From assembly GCA_029990175.1 (NCBI GenBank), contig JARKIP010000064.1, forward strand, positions 15,518,001 to 15,582,000: DNA of 64,000 bases, in the 5' to 3' direction. Below, piece by piece: positions 42,561 through 52,946 of the stretch. The DNA comes from Petunia secreta (taxonomy: Eukaryota > Streptophyta > Magnoliopsida > Solanales > Solanaceae). Under the pieces are notes generated by a model. It worked only from the letters and a program-made list of their open reading frames with translations, had not been told where the DNA came from and ran no database searches. Position 1 is the stretch's first letter, and each line of letters opens with the position of its first letter. Both the position numbers and the translations under genes were made by a program.

Positions 42561-43733
42561 AGACCAATGAAAATATTAAGGTTAGAAATCACCTCACATA
42601 CTCACTCACCTTTGTTGGGTAGAACTCGGGTCCACTCAATTTATGGGTTCAGTTTTTGGTCATTCAAGAACTTGTAGCCAATGGCTTCCTCTGTTGATCA
42701 ATTTTTCTCAGTTCCTTCGAATTTGACAAGTTACACGGTCTCCTTCGGGAAGAGTGAATTGGTATGACTCGATGGAACAGACACTATTTACGCTGCGCTC
42801 GGGAAGTCAAAGAATTTTCTACGAAATTTGGACTTCGGTCACCCCTCGCACGAGTTCCTATAAGCTCAAATGAGCTAATACGACCTCGAGTAGAAAGAAT
42901 TACTCCAGAGATCCACTAACTGGATTTATCGAACACAAGAAAAGTGAAAACCTAGGAGAATCTACCCTTCGATTCCTCCTTCGGAATCCTTCGAACACAC
43001 CAACTCTTGTATCGGACTAAAGTGGTCCCTCCTTGGTACGGATTGAGTTTTACCTTATCCAATTTCCCTTTTCTAGCCGACAAAATTTTTCACCTGGGGT
43101 TTTGATCTTTACACTTTACCCCTTTCGTCTCCAATGGAACAGTGAAACTTTTCTCCGGCGTACGGACAAACTCAACTTCGTTCACTGACCATGATTTGTA
43201 ACAGACTTTGGGCTGCCTTTCAAATCCGGTAACAACAACAACGGAGGAAATCAATTCCAGAAATTTTGAGCTAAGAAAACTTCACTTCGTCCGTATACTG
43301 TTACAATGTAACAAGTTTCAAGCATACGGGCGACAACTTAATCGATGGAACTTCGATTTTTAAGCTCACAATACAACCCAAATCAAATAAAAACCACCAG
43401 ACTTCGACGATAAACACCAAAATACACTGGGGTTTGTTGATAACAACCACCACGTCAAACGGTCCAAAAATCACCACGAAACCCTAGTCGTCAATCTTGT
43501 ACGACAGGTGCTTGTTCGATTCCTGAGACTATGGTGAATCTGAATCTTTGGTTGTTTAATCTAAACAACCAACAATCAAACCAAAATTTTTGAATTTTTT
43601 TTCTACCTTTTTTTTTAAAATAAAAAACTCAACAATAACAACAATCAACAACAAGGAAGAAGCTGAAACTTAAAGACAAAAGCACGAGATAAAGCGAACA
43701 TGATTTGAGGTTGTAAGAACAAGCTCAAGCATT
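42561..43733 (-). other. 5' leader of element C
   Basis: About 1.17 kb between PBS and gag start. No gene is seen. It includes an A/T-homopolymer-rich segment at 43585-43640. Confidence 0.5.
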
Positions 43734-43746
43734 GCTCTGATACCAA
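43734..43746 (-). other. Primer binding site of element C
   Basis: The minus strand reads TTGGTATCAGAGC two bases from the LTR end. This is the initiator-Met tRNA type PBS used by most chromoviruses. Confidence 0.85.
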
Positions 43747-43748
43747 GA

Positions 43749-44500
43749 TGGTGCAAGCTTAACCGAGGGTTAAGATAGACACGAAGAAACGCGGAATCAA
43801 CAATGAATAAAAGATAGAAGCAAGACAAATCTTGCTTCGATTCAAAAGAACTTTGAGGAACTGGTCTAAAGCTCGATCGAATCGGCGACAAAAAATCCCT
43901 TATACTAAGCAACAATCCTCAAGAAGAACAATGCTTCTTGAAAATTGAATGACCAAGAAGAAAATATTCAAATGATAACACCGAATGACACAAGTTCTTT
44001 GAAAATCTCACATCGGGGTTCGGGCTCTATCAGAGACACTCAAATAGCATCTGCTATATCAATATTCATAAAAAACTAGCTGCTTACAATGAAATATAAA
44101 AGAGTATATATAGACTATGCTAGGGATAAAATAGTAAATAGTCACAGGTGACCAATAGGAGTAAGCCACGCAGGGCTGGATAACTGAGTGTTCGGTCACT
44201 CCTCAACCGAACACTTGAAATTCGAACACTTCAGCTCGAGCTCTTGACTTCGGTGCATTTGACTCGGCTTAAGCTGACTTCGGTCGCTCTTTATTCGTTT
44301 AGGTCCGGTCACTCACTTCTTCGAGCTCAAGCTTATAGATGAAGCCTTCGGTTCTTGAGTTCGGCCATTCAGCTTCAGGGCGGTTGCTTTCTCCCGACCA
44401 AGCCAATTGAATATGTACATCATGCAACAGCTTGGCTTGGCTTCGTGTCATCGACCTCGGTGGATCGAACACTTGATCAGCACGTGTTCGGGCTGCATCA
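43749..44500 (-). repeat. 5' LTR of element C (complete)
   Basis: About 752 bases with TG...CA termini (minus strand TGATGCAGCCCGAACACG ... GCTTGCACCA). The inner ~210 bases match 36830-37041. It is immediately followed by element A gag sequence at 44501. Confidence 0.85.
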
Positions 44501-45165
44501 AGGGTTCTTGATGAGTACCCAAGTTTTCAAGTCCTCAAATTCACTCAAATAGTCTCCAACTATCCCTTTTTGGGTTATCTTGTTAAACTTCTCCACAATT
44601 GCATCATTTTTTATATCAGCAAACCTCTGGCAAATCTCTGAAGTGAATTCCCCCACCTGATAATTCCCCTACTTATTTGAATGGAATAGTACCAAGATTC
44701 TGCTTTATCATTTAGGTGGATGGCTGCCATTTCTAATTTCTTTCTTGGGTCATTAATGTGATAGAATTGAAAATACTTGTCACACTTCCTTAACCAAACC
44801 CTAGGATCACTAGTGCCATCAAATTCTGGAAATTTAAGCCGCGTTGAGAATTGATCTACCTGTTCTTTGTTGGTAATTTCCTAGTGTTCATTTGTTCTTG
44901 CTCTGCCCGACCCATTTTCTTGGTTTGGAGCAGGGCCCAATACTCCTTCTTGAGTGGCTCCTGCAGAAGTGGAGGGAGGCCCATTGGAATTCGAGATATG
45001 GCCCAGTATCATCTCCAACTTGTCGCTTAGATCGCCCAGCTTTTCATTTGTAGCACTCAACTTGGTTGTATCCTCCATTTTTTTATTTGTTGTTGCCATG
45101 TAATTCTGGAGTTGATTTTCAATTTTGTGTACGTTTTCCTCTAGAGATTTCTGCCTTGATTCCAC
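44501..45165 (-). pseudogene. Element A gag remnant
   Basis: The minus strand begins MESRQKSLEENVHKIENQLQ, a coiled-coil-like N terminus, at 45165. After a stop near 44881 the gag core is readable (KFPEFDGTSDPRVWLRKCDK, YFQFYHINDPRKKLEMAAIH, then NDKAESWYYS) down to 44501, where element C begins. It is similar in type to the gag of element E (SPHFDGNEPKVWIRKFERYF). The remainder of gag and the protease are lost. Confidence 0.8.
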
Positions 45166-45188
45166 TATTTTTTATTGCCCAAGATGTA

Positions 45189-45201
45189 GCTCTAATACCA
45201 A
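45189..45201 (-). other. Primer binding site of element A
   Basis: The minus strand reads TTGGTATTAGAGC next to the LTR, one base different from the Met-tRNA PBS. Confidence 0.8.
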
Positions 45202-45202
45202 T

Positions 45203-45336
45203 TGTAATATACTAAGATATTGAATTGTAAATTGGGAAGAATTTTGGTATGGAATTTTATTAATAGTTCATAGTTACAACAATGGGAATACAGTGAAATA
45301 GAACTAGAATGAAGATTGGAAGAAGGGAGATAAGAG

Positions 45337-45411
<75 letters not shown>

Positions 45412-45710
45412 GGTTGAAAAATATCCAAAATCTTAACCGCCTAACTACCACTGCTGAGCTGTGTATTTAACAACTATACAAATGATCTGGCCATTGATGA
45501 ACTTCTAATCTCAGCCGTACAGCACATTAATGAGAAGAGGTCTTCCAACTGTGCAGCTCATCCTACGTGTGCTCCACATACGCGACACCTCAGTGACTCT
45601 CGACTGCTCCCTTTGACTGGCCCTTCGACTGACCAAGTACCACGTTGTCTCTTCCCTTTCTATTTCATTTTCCCATTCGTCGTAAAACCATAATCCTCCT
45701 AATCCTTACA
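45203..45710 (-). repeat. 5' LTR of element A
   Basis: 508 bases with a long (GA)n tract at about 45337-45410. It begins TGTAATATAC and ends CCTTACA, and matches 8217-8739. Confidence 0.88.
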
Positions 45711-46450
45711 ACCTCATATTACTTGAAATCTCAGGGACTACTTATAATTCTACTTGAATTTGTAAAACAGACAACAATTTTTAGTCAATGATTCCAACTT
45801 GCAAAAAATCATGAATTATTCGTGAATTAAAGGATTTCTAAACATCAATTACATGTCTATTGCTAGATTGGATTTGGGTAATTGTGCTAAATAATCAATA
45901 TAGAGATAGTTATCAGCCTTTCAGTAAAAGATGACAATTATCGTACAGAAAATCATAAGAAAACCTTAATCCTTGAAGCTCATGATATCAAAGTCAAATA
46001 GATTATAAGTTCTATGCATCTAAAATATTTACATAACCAGGCCACTTAATGAAATACATAATCCTTTATGAGCATCAAACTAGGCATTGGTAACACAATA
46101 AGAAAGGTAAGCTTACATGTTATAACAAGTTAAATTACACTGATAATGTAAAAAATTTAAAAATTCCATGACCTATATCCGGTCAAATATGCTAAAAAAC
46201 AACTGATTGTACAATAGCACGGATCTGCCTTCATAGGTATGAAGGGTAAGACTGATATTACCGTTATCATATAAAAAATGTGCTAATTTTCTGCCTACAA
46301 ATAAGATGTACTTGAGCCTCACCGCTGCTTCTCTTGATCAAATTAATACATTAGTGATAGAACTGCAATTGTCTACTGAAATATTAGTGCTAGTACTACT
46401 GCATATGTCTATTGAAACTTTTCTCTTTCACAATCTGAAATATGCTATGC
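45711..46450. other. 3' flank of the TFIIA-gamma-like gene
   Basis: About 740 bases of AT-rich DNA between element A and the stop codon of the TFIIA-gamma-like gene. It would hold its 3' untranslated region and terminator. No other feature is recognised. Confidence 0.5.
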
Positions 46451-46591
46451 TCACCGTGTGAGAAGATTTGAGTCGCACGACACAATCTTAACACGACTAA
46501 CAGTCTCTTGGAATTCCTCACTCCTGATTAAAGCATCTTGCAAGATGAAAGTCCAAACATTATCACAGAATCTGTTGGTGTGAAGATATCC

Positions 46592-49590
46592 CTGCAGCAA
46601 TAGCATAACACTCGAATGGTCACATCAAACCAATGTCATGAGGCCAAACTCTGTAGGCATATAGAGCCTAATTAAAAACTTAAAGCAAGAATAAGAAATG
46701 GAGGCCCCAAACATATGGTCAGGAAAGTAGTTGAAACTACTTTTACTCGAATACAAGCAAGTAGCTTACTTCCTAGTAGAGCTCTTAAGATTAAGCCTAA
46801 AAAAGATAAACCTAACAAGAAGAAGTGAAACGAACATACAGCGAACCAGAAAGTTTACCAAGTATCTACTAATATCACTCATCTCTGTCAATGTGCCAAA
46901 GCCAGACAGAAAGCTGGTATAGCAATAACTATAATGATGAACTCATGAGGCTTAAATATATTTTAGCATGTACTGAAAGTTGAAGAAAAGAATTATCACC
47001 TTTCTTCTTATAAGTTCTAAGTACGATGAATTTGCACAAGACACAAGAAATCACTTACCTAATACAAGTTTGAAGCAGACAATATATGAACTAAATCTTT
47101 CAATTTTAAAGATCTAATGTTGAGGAAGTTAAACATAATTGGATGATAGGTTTAACAATATTAGTAAAAGAATGCCATAAGAAATTAAGGAGCATAAATT
47201 AAAAAGACCTCAAAGCCCAAACGAGCAAAATTTCTGGCATAAGCAACCTATGAATAACAGACAATAGTGACCACTAATAGCATAGCAAGGCCAAAGAAAT
47301 GACGAATTAGATGAAGAACCTTCAAGCATACAAACATAGAGATAATTGCAAGCACCCAAACTAGAATAATCAAGGTCTCATTCTGCTCACAGACAAATTA
47401 TGAGCACATTTTGAAGACTTTTTTTACAAAACTAGCATTGAAGGTACCACTACTACTCCTATATCAAATAGTATTTGCTATCCAAATACTGAGGTTGGAA
47501 GCTTCTATATTGAATCTTGAAGCAGTTCTTTGTGATGTGAAGAGTTGGACCAAGGAACCTTTAGTTTAAGGTACTAGGTTTTTGGTTGAAAGCTCTCCAG
47601 TTGTTGTCCATCCTTCTCTCAAGCAACATGTCAGCCGACATGGAGCTAAAGAGAGCCTAGACTTATTGCTAATGTTCGAGTTAGGGATGGTGGTTTGTAA
47701 TCAAAAGCTTGTGTGTAGGGGTGCTCATGGGAACTAGAAAGTCATGCTGGGTCACAAGGAGGACACGATGGACAAAACAGGACATTGGACACTATGTTTC
47801 TTTTATCAGTACCAAGACGTTGGGAACCTCCAAGATTCAAGAGTACGAGCAAAGCAAAATTTCGCATAGAGCATACATTTGGACATAGTTTACTATTTAC
47901 AATTAACCTAAAAATTGGGGGTCCTTTTCTACTGTGAGAGGTTTAAATCAATCATTTATTTAGATTTTCTTATGTCTTGGGCATATAGCATAGTTATTTG
48001 TGATATTGGCAAAATTTCACAACAGGTACGCCCTTTAGCTTTATTTGAGTCAAGTGTGTTATCGATAACATCTATTTAATTTAATCAATGAAATGGTTGT
48101 TAAGCCAATTGGGTGTTAAGGTCTCCTGCTGATAAAAAATTGCAAGTTTTTTTTTTATTTTTTTATTTTTTTTATTTTTTATCTTTTGTCATAAAAAAGG
48201 ACTAAGCCTCTTGATCATATTATCATATTTCAAGTACAAAAATTTGAGCTATTGGTTGAAGTCACCTCTTTAGAAAACTTCTTCCACCCTATCTAAAGCA
48301 CTCTACAGGTGCATTTAGTTTTTCTTCTAATTCTTAACAACTCTGATTTGTGTACTAAAAAATTCACCAGCACTCTACTTTCAAAGTCACCAACAGGAGA
48401 CTCATTTCCTCAATCAGGGATTAAAATTTCTGCCAAGATCTCTTTGAGTTGGACTTTGTACTATGGATGTGAAGTATGCATAGATCAGGTATGACCTAGA
48501 TGATGTATTCCTCTTAGAACAAACAAGTTAATGAAAACACTGTCATCAATGTGACAACTATTACTTGGCCCAAAACAAAGTGCAGCCTTAGATAACACAG
48601 ATGATCCTGTCCCAGATGTTTAAGATGACAGTCATGTCACAGGAGTGGATCAACACATTCTTTTCCTTCTCTAATTTTTTAAAAGGAAATGACAAGCTTC
48701 AATTAAAGGGAGTTAAGGAAAGCAAGATTCAAACAGAAATCTCAGGTTTATGACAAAGCCATTGAGGCGAAACATATGAGGTCCGTTAACGTTATCTGAT
48801 TTTCTTTTATAACTTAAAAATCCCCAAGGTATGTGGCGCATCTTTTAAAACTCAGTAGATAATAGGCTCACGTCTCGACCCTTCTCCATTTAATTTTGAC
48901 TTAATTGTCATATTATTGATAGACTAAGCAAAATATTAAAGTAATAGGTGAAAATTTAGTTTGATAAACATCACATAAAAGTTTAAAAGTTGAATTGCGT
49001 ATTTAATTTGATTTCTCAAAAGTTATGAAAGTTTATAGAATTGGAAAGGTGTCAAGCATTTTCAAACATCCTAATATTAAAAGAACTATACATCCAAATA
49101 TTAAACGTAGGAAGCAGTAGACAATAAGGAGAAGCATAGGAAATAGTAGGTGCATGATTAGTCAATATTTTAAAGATTGAGAGTTTGAGACAACAGATGA
49201 TATTATAAAACCTGCACTCCGAAGAAAAAATAGAGTACTAAAAAACCAATACATAAATCCATATGGTTGAAAGACCAGAGCACTTTCACTAGATATGTTG
49301 GAAAAGGGATGACAAATGCTTATTTGATCACCTAAAGAATTCTAGGAGATTGCCATTTGCAACAGATGTATCTCTAGTATCAAATTAACTAAAACAACGA
49401 AAGGTATTGTGGGATCTAAACCATATTATTATACAATTACCAGGAGTCACTTTAGTATTTTTTATGTTATTTCTCATCCCTCACCAATGGATTACTGTCA
49501 CCATTAGACCGTATTGGTAGAGACAACCTTGCACTGCCCCTCAGAATAGTACTTGATTCTTGTCTGTTGACATTTGGATTTGATGCTAGA
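46592..49590 (-). other. Second intron of the TFIIA-gamma-like gene, part next to exon 3
   Basis: About 3 kb of AT-rich sequence with a poly-T/TA tract at 48147-48190. No coding exon is supported. Short frames at 46731-46922 and 48309-48494 look accidental. Confidence 0.6.
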
Positions 49591-50785
49591 GGTACTGATG
49601 TATGGTTAAAATACCACACATTACATACTTATACTTGAGCTTTTATTGTGTTAAATTAGTGAAATAAGTGCATTTATTATGGTTTTGTTGCATTTTGTAA
49701 GTTGTATATGTTGGAGAAGAGTTATGGAAGAAACAAGTAAAAAATAAGCCAAGTTGAAGAAAAAGAAGAAAAGTGGCTAGTCTGTCAAAAATGAAGCAGA
49801 AAAGTGGCTATGCGTCAAATATCGACTTAGTTCAGCATCGAAAAAGTGGCTGTTGAGTCAAATTTCAGTACCAGGGTGGCTATATAACAAAAATCATCCA
49901 TTTCTTTGTTTTAACCTATGGATAATTTTGGAAAAAATATTGTAATTACTTTTGGACTACAAATATATAGTTTTATCATAGTTTACATATCTTTGGCCAT
50001 TTTTTCAAGTTTGGGATGAAGGATTTATCAACAACCATGAAAGATTGAAGATTGGGTGCACTTCAAATGAGCATTATCCCCTTCTTTATTTTTTTGATTT
50101 GTATGCTGCATTTGGTTAGTTCATGTTATTAATGGACATGATTTTATAAATATATTTCATGACTAGGATTTTATATATGTGTGTTTTGATTATCTAGCTT
50201 ATATTGTTTTGGTTGCTTAACTTTAATGCTCATGACACTAAAGTTACATGTCTACTTTGCTAATCAAAGACTCAGGAGAGATTAGTTAGCATAGAATAGT
50301 GAAGCTAGCGAGGATTTGGGTTGAGAGAATATTTCATAGACTAACTCATCTAAAAGAAGTTACGCTCGGAAGAGGTCTTCTTTCCTCGGGTAATGGGTAG
50401 TGCTTTATACGCTCAACTATGGCTTTGACGAGCGCCGTTGAGGTAAATCCCTTCTAGGCCTGAAGGATTCTAGGGATTACATTAGAACGACTCGGCCATA
50501 ATATATAAACCCCGTGCTATATTTGCATCCTAGGCTCAAATCTTGTCTTCCTTGGTTGTGAAAAGGCCATTGATCACCTTTACTTGCTTTCCTAGTGTAG
50601 TTTGTGGTTGTTAATATTGTTTCATCACCTTGTTATCCTAGTTTGGCTTAGTTAAATAGGTTTAGTTCCTCCCCTACTTTAATCTTATCACTTTGTTCCT
50701 TATGGATTCGATCCAGACTCCTAGTTGGATAAATTATATTGCGACGACCGTTCATATTAGGTGTGTGTTGAGCGTTGTCAGGTAC
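49591..50785. mobile_element. Solo LTR with GGTAC target duplication
   Basis: A 1,185-base segment (49596-50780) begins TGATGTATGGTTAAAATACC and ends GTTGAGCGTTGTCA. It is flanked by GGTAC at 49591-49595 and 50781-50785. It has TG...CA ends, no coding potential and no PBS or polypurine tract beside it. The end region (GGATTCGATCCAGACTCCTA ... GCGACGACCGTTCATATTAG) resembles the 3' ends of Athila/Tat-type LTRs. This is a product of LTR-LTR recombination. Confidence 0.85.
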
Positions 50786-51466
50786 TTTCTTAGGTTATGG
50801 ATAATTAGACAAGAAAAGAGGATTGCCTTATCTACTTATTGGTCATGACAAACCAGGAATTATCTTTAGGCTTGAACAGTTGAAATAATGAGATATGCAC
50901 ACCTCTAATCTGAGTGCAACTACATCAGGAGCCACATATACCGAAAGAGAAAGAAATCCACAACTAAGTGGGGTTCCATAAATCTTACTTGTTTGAAGAC
51001 AAAGTAACAAGCCTCTAGTCCTATTTCAAACTCTATTCAGACTTAATTGTCCCTATATATCACACGTTTTAGCAGGAAAGCGTGGATTATAGTACTTCCA
51101 AAAGTGAAATACTTGTATACCTCCCTCCATTACAAACTTAACGGATAAATGTTAACAAGACCCCAATTGGCCAGACTTACAGCTAAAATTAGATTATGTG
51201 TAAGAGAAAGAGAATAGATGACGAAACTTTAGAGGGGAAGAGACAATCTAAGTCATAAAGATTATTAGTTATGTTACTCTATATTTAGTCAGTTATGACT
51301 TATGATTGGATAACAAAAGCAAGTATGACAATACATAAATCATTAATCGCCTTCTTAATCATTTGTTCTTCTATATAAAGCCAATAGCCAAATATACATA
51401 ACCACTACAACTAGAAAATCAAATCATGTCATTTGGCAGATTAAAGGTTCAAAAGTTAAGCAGCGA
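50786..51466. other. Intron sequence between the solo LTR and element E
   Basis: About 680 bases, AT-rich, part of the second intron. I see nothing specific in it. Confidence 0.5.
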
Positions 51467-51471
51467 TGGTA

Positions 51472-51929
51472 TGTTATGCTGGGAATTAACTGAGAATTGG
51501 AATAAAGAAATAATAAGTAACCAGTAGGATTCGATAGGGAGTAACGAGTAATAGCAGAAAGAATAGAAGGGACACGTGGATGACGAGAAGCAGTTTAATG
51601 AGGTCGAAGGGTTAGGATTAATATTGAGGTGGAGGCGGTGAGTTAGTTGCTATAACTAACTATCGGAAGGAGGGAATCAGTTCCCTAATTGAATGTTGGA
51701 TTCTTTCTTCTTCCTCAGATTCTTCCCTTTTCTTCTTCCTCAGATTCTTCCATTCTCTCTAGATTCTTCCTCATCCCATATTCTCTTTCTTGTATCTGGT
51801 TAGGGTTAGTTGAGCTCCATTAATGGAGGTTGTAATAGTTCTTCATTGATTGATTTTATTTTGTTGAATCGAGTTAATCAAATTCAAATTCTTTTAGTTA
51901 ATTGTGAGAATCAAACCCTAGCTATAACA
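51472..51929 (+). repeat. 5' LTR of element E
   Basis: It begins TGTTATGCTGGGAATTAACT and ends CCTAGCTATAACA. A local duplication of TTCTTCTTCCTCAGATTCTT (51705-51755) is absent from the 3' LTR and explains the length difference. Confidence 0.9.
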
Positions 51930-51974
51930 ATTGGTATCAGAGCCTAAAAGCTTTTAGCTGTGTAAGGTCCAAAA

Positions 51975-52930
51975 ATGGCAGAAGGAATAAGAATGATCGA
52001 TGGATGAGAAATTAGCAAAGCATGATGAGGTGTTATCACGAATTCAAGGAACACTGGAACTAATAATGGGTAAACTTGCAGCACTGGAACAGACTGTGGG
52101 AAATAATGAACAAATGGGGAATGGATTACTTTCTATCCCAGTTCAAGAAACTGGTGGGAATCAGGTGCAAGAGCATAGAAATGGTGGAAATCAGCAACAG
52201 GAGCACATAAATGGCTGAGGGGTTCCAGGTTTGCAGTTTCTACCTCCTAAATTAGATTCTCCCCATTTTGATGGTAATGAGCCCAAGGTTTGGATTAGAA
52301 AGTTTGAGAGGTATTTTCAATTGTATAAAATACCTGAAACTCAAATGTTAGAAGTGGCTGTGCTTTACTTAGATGGTAGAGCAGAATCTTGGTACCACTC
52401 CTTTTTGTTAAGTAATGGAACATTTCCTTGGACTACATTTAAAGAAGAGATTTGTGCTAGATTTGGGGATAATCCACTGGAAGATATAGTTGAAGAGTTT
52501 CAGAACCTGAAACAAACCACATCACTAGAGGCTTACCTGACTAGGTTTGAGGAAATGAGAGCTGAAATGATAATTAGAAACCCTGCATTGAATTAGGCTA
52601 ATTTTTTGTTACATTTTTTTGGTGGATTGAAGAGGGAAAACAAATATGCTATTAAGTTGTTTAAGCCCAAAACTCTGAAAGATGCGGTTGAACATGCTAG
52701 AATTCAAGAAAAAGCTATAGAAGTGTCTAGGAGAAAGAGACTACTAAGCCAGATAACAGCCTGAATATACAGAATATCTTCAAGAAACCTGTGAACTAAG
52801 CTGTTAGGTCAAATCCCATCAGATTAAGTCAAGAAGTTTATGACTATAGGAGGGCAAATTATCTGTGCTACAAGTGTGGGGAAAAGTATACACCTAGATA
52901 TTAGTGTAAGCTTAAACAACTCAACTGTAT
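51975..52930 (+). pseudogene. Element E gag remnant
   Basis: ATG at 51975 opens a frame that hits a stop within eleven codons. The true gag continues in another frame from 52000 (MDEKLAKHDEVLSRIQGTLE, a coiled-coil-like N terminus), then after a stop at 52216 from 52231 (SPHFDGNEPKVWIRKFERYF, LYLDGRAESWYHSFLL, EEICARFGDNPLEDIVEEFQ). It is stopped again at 52594. A damaged zinc knuckle (CYKCGEKYTPRY, stop, CK) is seen at 52874-52912. At least four lesions. Confidence 0.85.
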
Positions 52931-52946
52931 AGTAGGGGGAAAGTGG

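Larger units (their letters stand above)
36830..44500 (-). mobile_element. Element C: CRM-like chromovirus (Ty3/gypsy)
   Basis: Inserted in the gag region of element A. The 5' LTR is 43749-44500. The 3' LTR is 36830-37041, of which only ~212 of about 752 bases remain. Minus-strand order: PBS TTGGTATCAGAGC (43734-43746), gag (42560-40872), protease/RT/RNase H (to 39221), a foreign 645-base insert, RNase H end and integrase (38574-36939), polypurine tract AAAAAGGGGAGGA (37042-37054). The integrase frame continues through the polypurine tract and about 100 bases into the 3' LTR, as in CRM chromoviruses. Several stops and shifts: inactive. Confidence 0.84.
8217..45710 (-). mobile_element. Element A: outer chromovirus (Ty3/gypsy), split by nested insertions
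   Basis: LTRs at 8217-8739 (3' LTR) and 45203-45710 (5' LTR) are about 92-93% alike by eye, both with a (GA)n tract. On the minus strand the order is: 5' LTR, PBS (TTGGTATTAGAGC, 45189-45201), gag (44501-45165), a gap, RT/RH/IN/chromodomain (about 8760-11066), polypurine tract (GAAGGGGGGAGAAT, 8740-8753), 3' LTR. The two coding blocks are separated by elements B (with D inside) and C. The sequence between gag and the FFDD motif of RT is missing, lost in the B/C deletion. No clear 5-base target duplication remains (ACTTT against ACCTC), consistent with age. Many stops: a dead element. Confidence 0.88.

Noticed and set aside
45192..45451. Leu-Ser repeat frames around 45192-45451
   Set aside because: Translation of the (GA)n tract inside the LTR of element A.
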